Shown: positions 1-8,270 of the stretch, piece after piece
Position numbering within the stretch: position 1 is the first letter of the stretch
How the letters are laid out: each line of letters begins with the position of its first letter
Origin: Oceanimonas pelagia
GTDB taxonomy: Bacteria > Pseudomonadota > Gammaproteobacteria > Enterobacterales > Aeromonadaceae
NCBI RefSeq assembly: GCF_030849025.1
Contig: NZ_CP118224.1
Span: 2,278,001 to 2,342,000 of the forward strand
DNA: 64,000 bases
Direction: 5' to 3'
Notes under the pieces: model-generated
Told to the model about the DNA's origin: nothing
What the model saw: only the letters and a program-made list of their open reading frames with translations
The model's database searches: none
Position numbers and translations under genes: made by a program

Positions 1-896
1 CCCTGCTCCTTCATCACCTTGAAGGCCATGGAAATGTACAACGGCATCACCGGAATGGCGGCAGACGCCTGGGTTACCACCGACTTGAGCACCGCCACAT
101 GGGCGTTGCCACCGCGCGCTTTCAGCTTGCTGTCGATGGCGTGGGCGGCGCGGTCCAGATCTTCCTTGGCCTTGCCCAGGGTGCCGTGCCAGTAGATCGG
201 CCAGGTGAGATCGGTGCCGATGTAGGAATAGGCCACGGACTTGGCGCCCTCGGCCAGCACGCCGGCCTCTTCCAGGGCGTTCATCCACAGTTCCCAGTCC
301 TGACCGCCCATCACCTTGATGGTGTCGGCAATTTCCTGCTCGTTGGCCGGCTCCACCACGGCTTCCACCAGCACGTCCTTGTTGGTGTCCAGGGCGGTGG
401 ACTTGTAGGGCTCGCCGATGGGCTTGAGGGCGGAGCGCACTACTTCACCGGTGTCGGGCAGCTTGCGCACCGGCGAGGCCAGGGAGTACACCACCAGGTC
501 GACTTCGCCCAGATCCTGCTTGATAAGCTCGATGACTTTTTCGCGGCACTCGTTGGAGAAGGCATCGCCGTTAATGCTCCTGGCGTACAGGCCTTCTTCC
601 TTGGCGGCCTTGTCAAAGGCGGCGGCGTTGTACCAGCCGGCGGTGCCCGGCTTTTTGTCGGTGCCCGGCTTTTCAAAGAACACACCTATGGTAGCAGCGC
701 CGCTGCCGAAGGCGGCGTTGATGCGTGAAGCCAGGCCGTAACCGGTGGACGCGCCGATCACCAGCACCTTTTTCGGCCCCTGCTCCAGTTTGCCCTTGCC
801 TTTGACGTAGGCGATCTGCTCACGTACATTCGCCTCACAGCCGACCGGGTGGGTGGTGGTGCAGATAAAGCCACGAACCTTGGGTTTGATGATCAT
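1..896 (-). CDS. fabV: Enoyl-ACP (trans-2-enoyl-CoA) reductase FabV, 3' end cut off by window
   Basis: NADH-dependent reductase of the last step of fatty-acid elongation, reducing enoyl-ACP or enoyl-CoA. The first 298 residues are present; the family is about 400 aa long, so the C-terminal quarter lies outside the window. Visible marks are the N-terminus [19 protein letters not shown], a dinucleotide-binding GASTGYG stretch at residues 48-54, and the FabV Y-x8-K signature with Tyr235 and Lys244 at the numbering usual for this family. The ATG at 894-896 is the natural family start; only a weak GAGG-like ribosome site precedes it. It is divergent from radD across a 220-bp gap holding a heptamer repeat. 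FabV usually confers triclosan tolerance, which is family knowledge and not tested here. Confidence 0.96.
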   Translation of the reverse strand, partial: MIIKPKVRGFICTTTHPVGCEANVREQIAYVKGKGKLEQGPKKVLVIGASTGYGLASRINAAFGSGAATIGVFFEKPGTDKKPGTAGWYNAAAFDKAAKEEGLYARSINGDAFSNECREKVIELIKQDLGEVDLVVYSLASPVRKLPDTGEVVRSALKPIGEPYKSTALDTNKDVLVEAVVEPANEQEIADTIKVMGGQDWELWMNALEEAGVLAEGAKSVAYSYIGTDLTWPIYWHGTLGKAKEDLDRAAHAIDSKLKARGGNAHVAVLKSVVTQASAAIPVMPLYISMAFKVMKEQ

Positions 897-981
897 AGAA
901 ATGGTTGCCTCGGTTATTACAAAGAATAGGGGCTAAAGATACCCTATTCCGGGGCAAATGTGAGGCCCAACGTGTTAAAGC

Positions 982-1098
982 GTGAGGGGTGAGGGGTGAG
1001 GGGTGAGGGGTGAGAAGAGTAACACGCCCCCAGCAGCTCTTGCGCCGAAGGTACCTTCTTTTTTTCTTCTCCTCACCCCTAACACCTCCCTCCTCACA
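982..1098. repeat. Heptamer array 1 (GTGAGGG type), inverted pair, radD leader
   Basis: The left arm, 982-1016, is about five tandem copies of the 7-mer GTGAGGG. The right arm, 1068-1098, is C-rich; its reverse complement again reads as 7-mers (GTGAGGA, GTTAGGG and similar). About 50 bp separate the arms. Base pairing would give a long imperfect hairpin that ends just before the radD ribosome site GAAGGA at 1104-1109. The left arm has regularly spaced runs of four G and could form a quadruplex. It belongs to the same family as the arrays at 6131, 43648, 56055, 59278 and 61506. Confidence 0.85.
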
Positions 1099-1116
1099 GT
1101 TCTGAAGGAACAAAGC

Positions 1117-2859
1117 ATGTTTACGTTACGTCCCTATCAGCAGGAGGCGGTTGACCGCACCCTTGCCTATTTTCGCCGCCACAGCGAGCCCGGGGTGCTG
1201 GTGCTGCCCACCGGCGCCGGCAAGAGCCTGGTGATCGCCGAGCTGGCGCGCCTCGCCCGCGGCCGGGTGCTGGTGCTGGCCCACGTGCGCGAGCTGGTGG
1301 AGCAGAACCACGCCAAGTATCAGGCCTACGGGGTGGAAGCAGATATCTTCTCCGCCGGGCTCAAGCGCCGGGAAAGCAGCCGCCAGGTGGTGTTTGGCTC
1401 GGTGCAGTCGGTGGCCCGCAACCTGAAGGCCTTCAGCGGCTTCAGCCTGGTGATCATCGACGAGTGCCACCGGGTCTCCGACGACGACAACAGCCAGTAC
1501 GCCCAGGTCATCAATCATTTGCGCGCCGGCAATCCGGCGCTCAAGGTGCTGGGACTCACCGCCACCCCCTACCGGCTGGGGCTGGGCTGGATTTACCGCA
1601 CCCACCACCATGGCATGGTGCGCAGCCGGGGCCCGCGCTTTTTTGAACACTGCCTGTTTGAGCTGCCGCTCAGACTGATGATCAAGCAGGGCTACCTGTG
1701 TCCACCCGAGCTGGTGGACGCCCCCGTGGTGCATTACGACTTTTCCCGGCTGTATGAGCAGGGCCTGTTTACCGAGCAGGCGCTGGAGCGGGAGCTGGCC
1801 CGCCAGCCCCGGGTCACGCCCCATGTGGTGGAGCAGATCAAGGACTACGCCGAAGACCGCCAGGGCGTGATGATCTTCGCCGCCACCGTGCGCCACGCCA
1901 GCGAGGTGGCCGGCCTGCTGCCCCCCGGGCACACCGCCCTGGTGACCGGCGACACGCCGGGGCCGGAGCGGGACGCTATCATTGCCCGCTTCAAGGCCAA
2001 AGAGCTCAAGTTTCTGGTGAACGTGGCGGTGCTTACCACCGGCTTTGACGCTCCCCATGTGGATCTGATCGCCATTTTGCGGCCCACCCAGTCGGTGGCC
2101 CTGTACCAGCAGATCATCGGCCGGGGCCTGCGGCTCAGTCCGGGCAAGACCGACTGCCTGGTGCTGGATTACGCCGGCAACAACATGGACATCTTCGCCC
2201 CGGAAGTGGGCGAGCCCAGGCCCAACCCCGACACCACCCAGGTGCAGGTGCCCTGCCCCGCCTGCGGCTTTGCCAATATCTTCTGGGGCAGGACCGACGC
2301 CGAGGGCCGGGTGCTGGAGCACTTTGGCCGCCGCTGCCAGGGGCTGTTTGAAGACGAAGACGGCGGGCGGGAAGAATGTGGCTACCGCTTTCGCTTTAAA
2401 AGCTGCCCCCAGTGCCTGGCGGAAAACGACATCGCCGCCCGCCAGTGCCACGACTGCGGCGAGGTACTGGTGGATCCGGACAAAAAACTGAAGGACGCCC
2501 TGGCGCTGAAGGATGCCCTGGTGCTGCGCTGCGCCGGCCTCACCCTTGAGGCCGCCAACGGCAAATACGGCCCGGCGCTGAAGGTCACCTACCACGACGA
2601 GGACGGCACCGAGCTGCACACATGGTATGCTTTCGACGCCAAGGGTCCCAAGGGCCGTTTTTACCGGGAATTTGTGCGCCCGCACTGGCCGGCGCCGGGC
2701 ACCGAGCCCGACTTTGCCGGGCTGGAGCAGGTGCTGGCCGCCGCCGGTCGTTTTCGCCACCCGGACTTTGTCATCGCCCGGGCCCACAAGCGCGGCTGGC
2801 AGGTCCGGGAAACCATTTTTGATTATCAGGGCCGGTTTCGCACCGCCCATGCCTTGTAG
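1117..2859 (+). CDS. radD: RadD (YejH) superfamily 2 DNA repair ATPase
   Basis: 580-aa SF2 helicase-like ATPase, very close in order and length to E. coli RadD/YejH (586 aa), which acts in double-strand-break repair together with RecA and SSB. The Q-like motif LRPYQQEAV opens the protein. Walker A PTGAGKS is at residues 31-37, the DECH box at 115-118, and TATPYRLG and [12 protein letters not shown] are motifs III and VI. The C-terminal third has paired cysteines (CPACGF, CPQC, CHDC) forming a probable zinc-ribbon domain. The ATG at 1117 is preferred over an upstream in-frame ATG at 1003 because the upstream piece is encoded by the heptamer repeat and because GAAGGA lies 7 nt before 1117. Confidence 0.95.
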   Translation: MFTLRPYQQEAVDRTLAYFRRHSEPGVLVLPTGAGKSLVIAELARLARGRVLVLAHVRELVEQNHAKYQAYGVEADIFSAGLKRRESSRQVVFGSVQSVARNLKAFSGFSLVIIDECHRVSDDDNSQYAQVINHLRAGNPALKVLGLTATPYRLGLGWIYRTHHHGMVRSRGPRFFEHCLFELPLRLMIKQGYLCPPELVDAPVVHYDFSRLYEQGLFTEQALERELARQPRVTPHVVEQIKDYAEDRQGVMIFAATVRHASEVAGLLPPGHTALVTGDTPGPERDAIIARFKAKELKFLVNVAVLTTGFDAPHVDLIAILRPTQSVALYQQIIGRGLRLSPGKTDCLVLDYAGNNMDIFAPEVGEPRPNPDTTQVQVPCPACGFANIFWGRTDAEGRVLEHFGRRCQGLFEDEDGGREECGYRFRFKSCPQCLAENDIAARQCHDCGEVLVDPDKKLKDALALKDALVLRCAGLTLEAANGKYGPALKVTYHDEDGTELHTWYAFDAKGPKGRFYREFVRPHWPAPGTEPDFAGLEQVLAAAGRFRHPDFVIARAHKRGWQVRETIFDYQGRFRTAHAL

Positions 2860-2867
2860 AAGAGCCG

Positions 2868-4319
2868 ATGAAACTGTTTGCGACGATTTTTTCTGCCTTG
2901 TTGGCAGCCGTGTATGCCACCACCGCCATGGCGTCGGCCCCGCCCGAGCACAGCCAGAGCGCCTGGATGCTGGCCGATGCCGGCAGCGGCGAGGTGGAGC
3001 TCAGCCACCAGAGTGAACTGCTGATGAAGCCCGCCTCCACCCAGAAGCTGGTCACCGTGCTGGCCGGCGCCCTGGCACTGGGGCCGGACTGGCGCTATAC
3101 CACCCCACTTCGCTACCGGGGCGAGCTGCAGCAGGGCCGGCTCGACGGCGATTTGCTGATCGACTTTGGCGGCGATCCCACTTTCACCCGGGAGCAGCTC
3201 GCCGGCCTGCTGCGCCACAGCGGCATTCGCCATGTCAGCGGCCGGGTGCTGCTAAACCAGTACCGCTTTGCCGGCTACGACCGGGGCAACGGCTGGTCGT
3301 GGAACGATCTGGGGGTCTGCTATACGGCGCCGGCGGCGGCGCTGATCCTGGATCGCAACTGCGTGCAAGGCGCCCTCTACGCCCGCTCGGGACAGCCGGC
3401 CCGGGCCACGGTGCCGTCGCACCAGCCGATCAGCGTCAGCGCCGAGGTGGCGGTGCTGAACAAGGCCGAGCGCGAGCAACAATTTTGCTCGCTGGAGCTC
3501 GACATGAGCCCCCCCAACCGCTACCACCTTACCGGCTGTATCGGCCCGCGCCAGGAGCCCTGGCCGCTGCGCTTTGCCATTCAGGACGTCACCGCCTGGG
3601 GCGAGCAGCTCACTCTCTGGGCGCTACAACAGGCCGGCATTACCCTCTCGGGCCATATTGAAGGCAGCCAGCTGAACGCCGCCGACTGGCCGGTGCTCGG
3701 CCGCCACCGTTCACCGCCTTTTGCGGAACTGGCCGAACAGATCCTGGTGCACTCCGACAATCTCTATGCCGACAGCCTGCTGCGTACTCTTGGGGCCACG
3801 CACTTTGGCCAGCCCGGCAGCTTTCGTAATGGCACCCGGGCGGTGCGTGACATTCTGAAAGAACAGGCCAATATCGATCTGGGGCCGGCCTGGCTGGCCG
3901 ACGGCTCCGGCCTCTCGGCCCACAACCTGCTGCGGGCGAAGGATCTGCTGGCGGTGCTGCTTACCATCAGCCGCGACCCACGCGCCCAGTGGCTGATGGC
4001 CCGGCTGCCGGTCAGCGGCGAAAGCGGCACCCTGCGCTACCGCAAGAGCGTGCTGAGCCCGGCGCTGAAGGGCAGGATCACCGCCAAGACCGGTACCATT
4101 GCCCATGTGCAGAACCTGGCAGGCTTTATCGATACCCCCCAGGGCGAGCGCAAGGCCTTTGTACTGTTGCAAAACGGCCTGTCGCTGACTCCGGAACAGG
4201 AGCAGGCCATGGCCGAAGGCGCGCTGGAATGGCCGGCGCGGCGCTTCGAGCGGGACTGGCTGGAAGGGGTCATGCAACGGGCATCCATTGCCAGTGCCAA
4301 TCAATCCCCCAGCAATTAA
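2868..4319 (+). CDS. dacB: D-alanyl-D-alanine carboxypeptidase/endopeptidase PBP4
   Basis: Periplasmic low-molecular-weight penicillin-binding protein of peptidase family S13, which trims and cleaves peptidoglycan cross-links. It has 483 aa (E. coli DacB 477). A signal peptide covers roughly residues 1-23, ending at AMASA. The active-site triad motifs are in order: S-T-Q-K at residues 57-60 (nucleophile Ser57), HSDN as the SxN motif near residue 300, and AKTGT as the KTG motif near 410. It starts 8 nt after the radD stop, so it may be co-transcribed with it although the two are functionally unrelated. Confidence 0.94.
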   Translation: MKLFATIFSALLAAVYATTAMASAPPEHSQSAWMLADAGSGEVELSHQSELLMKPASTQKLVTVLAGALALGPDWRYTTPLRYRGELQQGRLDGDLLIDFGGDPTFTREQLAGLLRHSGIRHVSGRVLLNQYRFAGYDRGNGWSWNDLGVCYTAPAAALILDRNCVQGALYARSGQPARATVPSHQPISVSAEVAVLNKAEREQQFCSLELDMSPPNRYHLTGCIGPRQEPWPLRFAIQDVTAWGEQLTLWALQQAGITLSGHIEGSQLNAADWPVLGRHRSPPFAELAEQILVHSDNLYADSLLRTLGATHFGQPGSFRNGTRAVRDILKEQANIDLGPAWLADGSGLSAHNLLRAKDLLAVLLTISRDPRAQWLMARLPVSGESGTLRYRKSVLSPALKGRITAKTGTIAHVQNLAGFIDTPQGERKAFVLLQNGLSLTPEQEQAMAEGALEWPARRFERDWLEGVMQRASIASANQSPSN

Positions 4320-4382
4320 CGATTTTCGCGGCAGTGCCGGCTTGCCCTATACTGCCGCCCGTCAACAAAAAAGGAGAACAGC

Positions 4383-4646
4383 ATGTTTGCAGTGATTTTT
4401 GGTCGTCCCGGTTGTCCCTTCTGCGTCCGCGCCAAGGATCTGGCGGAAAAACTCTCCAGCGAACGGGACGATTTCAAGTACCGCTATGTGGACATTCACG
4501 CCGAGGGCATTTCCAAGGCGGATCTGGAAAAAACCGTGGGCAAACCGGTGGAAACCGTGCCGCAGATTTTCCTCGACCAGCAGCACATCGGCGGTTTCAC
4601 CGATTTTGAAGCCCACGCCAGAGAGCACCTGGGCCTGTATCAGTAA
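4383..4646 (+). CDS. grxA: Glutaredoxin 1 (GrxA)
   Basis: 87-aa glutathione-dependent disulfide oxidoreductase that reduces ribonucleotide reductase and other thiol proteins in the cytoplasm. It aligns along its whole length with E. coli Grx1: FGRPGCPFCVRAKDLAEKLS holds the CPFC active site at residues 11-14, VETVPQIF carries the cis-Pro TVP motif, and QHIGGFTDF is the glutathione-binding GG region. AAGGAG lies 4-9 nt before the ATG. It stands alone between dacB and a terminator. Confidence 0.96.
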   Translation: MFAVIFGRPGCPFCVRAKDLAEKLSSERDDFKYRYVDIHAEGISKADLEKTVGKPVETVPQIFLDQQHIGGFTDFEAHAREHLGLYQ

Positions 4647-4659
4647 GCGTGCCGTCCGG

Positions 4660-4681
4660 GGCGGCCGCCCGGCCGCCTTTT
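4660..4681 (+). terminator. Rho-independent terminator after grxA
   Basis: A GGCGGCC stem at 4660-4666 pairs with GGCCGCC at 4671-4677 across a 4-nt loop and is followed by four T. It lies 14 nt past the grxA stop. Confidence 0.75.
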
Positions 4682-4703
4682 GGTGTCTTTCCCGCCAACC
4701 TTG

Positions 4704-4733
4704 CTGAAAAATCACCGTTTTCAGAATTTTTTT
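4704..4733 (+). terminator. Second terminator-like hairpin after grxA
   Basis: CTGAAAA at 4704-4710 pairs with TTTTCAG at 4718-4724, followed by AA and a run of T. The stem is weak and AT-rich but has the right shape, and could back up the GC-rich terminator 25 bp upstream. Confidence 0.45.
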
Positions 4734-4910
4734 CGTTCAGGCTCCCCTTTTGCCTCTTTTCATTCGGCGGCCAAAGCTCCATCATGGGTCCCATTACCTG
4801 AATGGTACTGCCCGCCAGCGGACCGGATTTCCGTTGCAACCGGGGCCGGACCGGCCGTTGCCGGTTTCGCCCCACCGGGCAGCCGTATGATTCCGAGGCC
4901 GTAAACACCC

Positions 4911-6125
4911 ATGCATTCCGTAGAAAAATCCCACAAGCTGGACAACGTCTGTTACGACATTCGCGGACCCGTTCACAAGGAAGCCCGCCGCCTTGAAGAC
5001 GAAGGACACCGTATTCTCAAGCTCAACATCGGCAACCCGGCGCCGTTCGGTTTTGACGCGCCGGAAGAGCTGCTGAAGGACGCCATTCTCAACCTGCCCA
5101 CCAGCCAGGGGTATTGCGACTCCAAGGGGCTGTTTTCGGCACGCAAGGCGGTGATGCAGTACTACCAGCAAAAGGGACTGCGCACCACGGATCTGGACGA
5201 CATCTACATCGGCAACGGCGTGTCCGAGCTGATCGTGATGGCCATGCAGGCGCTGCTCAACAACGGTGACGAAATTCTGGTGCCGGCGCCCGACTACCCG
5301 CTGTGGACCGCGGCCGTGACCCTGTCCGGCGGCAAGGCCGTGCACTACATGTGCGACGAGCAGGCCGACTGGTACCCGGATCTGGACGACATCAAATCCA
5401 AGATCAGCCCGCGCACCAAGGGCATAGTGCTGATCAACCCCAACAACCCCACCGGCGCCGTATACGGCAGCGAGTTTCTGCTGGAGGTGATCGAAATCGC
5501 CCGCCAGAACAAGCTGATTATTTTCGCCGACGAAATCTACGACAAAATTCTTTACGACGACGTGGCTCACCACTCGGTATGCACCCTGTGCGACGACGTG
5601 CTGGTGGCCACCTTCAACGGCCTGTCGAAAAGCTACCGCGCCGCCGGCTTTCGCCAGGGCTGGATGATGCTGAGCGGACCCAAGCACCAGGCCAGAGGCT
5701 ATATTGAAGGGCTGGAAATGCTCTCCTCCATGCGGCTGTGCGCCAACGTGCCCATGCAGCACTGCATTCAGGCGGCACTGGGCGGTTACCAGAGCATCAA
5801 CGAGCTGGTGCTGCCCGGCGGCCGGCTGCGCCGCCAGCGCGACCGGGCCTGGGAGCTGCTGAACGAAATTCCGGGAGTGAGCTGCGTCAAGCCCAAGGGC
5901 GCCATCTACATGTTCCCCAAACTGGATCCCAAGGTGTACAACATCAAGGACGATCAGAAGATGGTGTATGACCTGCTGTTGCAGGAAAAAATGCTGATCG
6001 TGCAGGGCACCGGCTTCAACTGGCCGAAACCGGATCACTTCCGCCTGGTCACCCTGCCCCGGGTCGACGACATCACCGACGCCGTCGAGCGTATCGCCCG
6101 CTTCCTCAAGCATTACCAGCAGTAA
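4911..6125 (+). CDS. alaA: Alanine-synthesising PLP aminotransferase AlaA (YfbQ)
   Basis: 404-aa class I/II aminotransferase, colinear with E. coli AlaA (405 aa), which makes alanine from pyruvate with glutamate as amino donor. Visible features are NVCYDIRGPV near the N-terminus, the NPNNPTGAVY substrate loop, FADEIYDKILYDD with the PLP-ring aspartate, and FNGLSKSYRAAGFRQGW with the Schiff-base lysine near residue 240. The ATG at 4911 gives a family-typical N-terminus; the ribosome site is weak (GAGG, 13 nt upstream). The 230-bp leader has GC-rich palindromes (for example 4844-4856). It is convergent with cls, with a heptamer array between. Confidence 0.94.
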   Translation: MHSVEKSHKLDNVCYDIRGPVHKEARRLEDEGHRILKLNIGNPAPFGFDAPEELLKDAILNLPTSQGYCDSKGLFSARKAVMQYYQQKGLRTTDLDDIYIGNGVSELIVMAMQALLNNGDEILVPAPDYPLWTAAVTLSGGKAVHYMCDEQADWYPDLDDIKSKISPRTKGIVLINPNNPTGAVYGSEFLLEVIEIARQNKLIIFADEIYDKILYDDVAHHSVCTLCDDVLVATFNGLSKSYRAAGFRQGWMMLSGPKHQARGYIEGLEMLSSMRLCANVPMQHCIQAALGGYQSINELVLPGGRLRRQRDRAWELLNEIPGVSCVKPKGAIYMFPKLDPKVYNIKDDQKMVYDLLLQEKMLIVQGTGFNWPKPDHFRLVTLPRVDDITDAVERIARFLKHYQQ

Positions 6126-6130
6126 TCCCG

Positions 6131-6187
6131 GTGAGGGGTGAGGAGTAAGGGGTAAGGAGTCCGTCCTCCTTACCCCTCTCTCCTCAC
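6131..6187. repeat. Heptamer array 2, inverted pair between convergent alaA and cls
   Basis: The left arm, 6131-6160, reads GTGAGGG, GTGAGGA, GTAAGGG, GTAAGGA in strict 7-bp phase. The right arm, 6164-6187, is its reverse complement with few mismatches. The two arms meet across 3 nt, so this array can form a near-continuous hairpin. It fills almost the whole 68-bp gap between the alaA and cls stop codons and no ordinary terminator is present, so it may serve as a bidirectional terminator. Confidence 0.88.
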
Positions 6188-6193
6188 CAGCTC

Positions 6194-7651
6194 TTACAGC
6201 AACGGGCTGAGCAGATAAAACAGGTTTTCCAGCAGCCGCTTGCGCAGCGGCCGCTGCCGCCACTCCAGCCACGACAGCGGCCGGGCATCCGCCAGGTAGC
6301 GGTCGGCCAGCTGCAACAGCTCCCCCATGGCCTGGCCATCGTCTATCAGCAGGGTCATTTCAAAATTCAGCCAGAAGCTGCGCCGGTCCAGGTTCACCGT
6401 GCCCACCAGGGCGAACTGGTGATCCACCAGCACGCACTTGGTGTGCAGCAGGCCGGCGGAATACAGGTGGATTTCCACCCCGGCATGCAGCAGTTCGTCA
6501 AAAAAGGCGTTGCAGGCGTGGTTGACCATGCGCGAGTCGTTTTTCGCCGGCAACAGCAACTGCACCTCAACCCCCCGGTCGGCGGCGGAGCACAGCGCCG
6601 CCACCAGGGGATCGTCCGGTACGAAATAGGGGGTGATCAGCACCAGCCGGCGCCGTGCCTGATACACGGCACAGAGCAGGCTCTGGGAAATGGCGTCGCC
6701 ACCCATAAAGGGGCCCGACGGCAGCAGTTGCAGCTTGAGCTGGTTATCCAGGCAACTGATGGGGTGGTATTCCAGTTGCTCCAGCAGCCGCTCCCCGGTT
6801 TCCATTTCCCAGTCCCACACAAACAACGACCAGATAATGGGCACAATGGGCCCGCGAATGCGCAGCATGATATCCACCCACTGGCCTACGCCGGCATCCT
6901 GCTTGAAGCAGGCAGGATCCACCAGGTTCATGGAGCCGGTGTAGGCCACATCGTCGTCGATCACCACCAGCTTGCGGTGCATGCGCAGATCCTGACGCTC
7001 AAACAGCACGCGAAAGGCCCCCACCGGCAGCACTTCCACCACCTTGACCCCGGCTTCCTTCAGCCGCGCCGGCCAGCGGCTGCGAAAGAAGTCGGCGCTG
7101 CCCACCGAGTCCAGCAGCACCCGGCAGTCCACCCCGCGCCGGGCCGCCGCCATCAGCGCATGGGCAATGCCGTCGGCCATGCCGCCCTGGTGCCAGATAT
7201 AGAACTCCAGATAGCAGGAGCTGCGCGCCCGCTCTATGTCCATGCGCAGCGAGCTCAGAATGTCTGCCGGCTGCTGCAGCAGGGTCATGCCGTTGCCGCT
7301 CAGCATGGGCATGTTGAAACGGGCCTTGACCAGCTCGTAAATGGGCCTGACCTGATCGCTCACCTCAAACTGCTGGCCGGGAAAACGCGTGACCAGCACA
7401 TTGATCCAGTCGGCGTGGGGCCGGTACATGGCCCGGGCCCGCTCTGCCCGCTTGCGCCCCAGGCGCACTTCCCCGAACAGAATATAGGTGGCCACGCCCA
7501 GCACCGGAATGGCAAAAATCAGCGCCAGCCAGGCCAGGGAGACCCCCACCGGCCGGCGCTTCATGATCACCCTGAAGGTCACGCCCACCACCAGGCTGGT
7601 GTGGGCCGCAAACAGCAGCCAGCCGGCAACGGTATAGATATAGTCGTTCAA
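6194..7651 (-). CDS. cls: Cardiolipin synthase (ClsA family)
   Basis: 485-aa inner-membrane phospholipase-D-superfamily enzyme that joins two phosphatidylglycerols into cardiolipin and glycerol. Two N-terminal membrane segments (about residues 8-28 and 38-58) are followed by two HKD motifs: HRKLVVIDDDVAYTGSMN near 222 and HTKCVLVDHQFALVGTVN near 400. The length and the C-terminal LFYLLSPLL match E. coli ClsA. The start codon is TTG at 7649-7651, preceded by AGGAG at about 10 nt; no ATG fits the family N-terminus. It is divergent from the DUF1439 gene. Confidence 0.94.
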   Translation of the reverse strand: MNDYIYTVAGWLLFAAHTSLVVGVTFRVIMKRRPVGVSLAWLALIFAIPVLGVATYILFGEVRLGRKRAERARAMYRPHADWINVLVTRFPGQQFEVSDQVRPIYELVKARFNMPMLSGNGMTLLQQPADILSSLRMDIERARSSCYLEFYIWHQGGMADGIAHALMAAARRGVDCRVLLDSVGSADFFRSRWPARLKEAGVKVVEVLPVGAFRVLFERQDLRMHRKLVVIDDDVAYTGSMNLVDPACFKQDAGVGQWVDIMLRIRGPIVPIIWSLFVWDWEMETGERLLEQLEYHPISCLDNQLKLQLLPSGPFMGGDAISQSLLCAVYQARRRLVLITPYFVPDDPLVAALCSAADRGVEVQLLLPAKNDSRMVNHACNAFFDELLHAGVEIHLYSAGLLHTKCVLVDHQFALVGTVNLDRRSFWLNFEMTLLIDDGQAMGELLQLADRYLADARPLSWLEWRQRPLRKRLLENLFYLLSPLL

Positions 7652-7724
7652 AAACGCCTTGCTCCTTTTGGAATGAAGGGGGCAAACTGTAGCAAAGGTC
7701 TCTTCGCATCATGAGTACAGGACT

Positions 7725-8270
7725 ATGAAAAGTATATTGTTTTTCATCCTTTTTGGGATAAGTACGGCCCTTGCGGCACAGACCCTGACCCTTTCCGAGC
7801 AGCAGCTCAACCGCCAGCTGGCCACTCAGCTGGGCCGGGAGTTTCCGGTCAGCCTGGGCGACTGGCTCAAGGCCGGCGTACGCATTGAAGACATTCAGGT
7901 GGCCCTGGGGCGGGAGGAGGCCGACAAGGCGCGGGTATCGGGCCGGGGACTGGTCAGCCTGGAGCAGGGCGGCGTGCTGCATGACTGGGACATCAGCGGC
8001 GACTTCAGCGCCCGGCCGCGCTTTGACAGCGAGCAGGGCGCCCTGTATCTGGACGAATTCGAGCTGCTGGGGTATCGCCTCAACAACAACGACGCCAGCC
8101 CCCAGGCCGGCTTTGTGCTGCCGCTGTTGCTGCAGAGCCTGGCCGATTACCTGTCACGCTACCCGGTATACCGCCTGAACGAACAGGATCCCCTGCAGCA
8201 ACGGCTGAAAAACAGCCCCCTGAGCCTGTCGATCAGCCCGGGACGGCTGACCCTGGAAGGGCTGGAATAA
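7725..8270 (+). CDS. DUF1439-type periplasmic protein, function unknown
   Basis: 181 aa with a clear signal peptide (residues 1-18, hydrophobic core LFFILFGIS, cleavage after LAA). The mature part, starting near QTLTLSEQQLNRQLATQL, resembles the DUF1439 family to which the E. coli lipoprotein YceB belongs, but there is no lipobox cysteine here, so it should be soluble in the periplasm. The family has no agreed biochemical role. Its last 38 bp overlap the 3' end of the opposite-strand GGDEF/EAL gene. Confidence 0.7.
   Translation: MKSILFFILFGISTALAAQTLTLSEQQLNRQLATQLGREFPVSLGDWLKAGVRIEDIQVALGREEADKARVSGRGLVSLEQGGVLHDWDISGDFSARPRFDSEQGALYLDEFELLGYRLNNNDASPQAGFVLPLLLQSLADYLSRYPVYRLNEQDPLQQRLKNSPLSLSISPGRLTLEGLE

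Noticed and set aside
1003-1116. N-terminal extension of RadD from the upstream ATG
   Set aside because: The 38 extra codons translate the heptamer array and lack a ribosome site; the family starts at [11 protein letters not shown].
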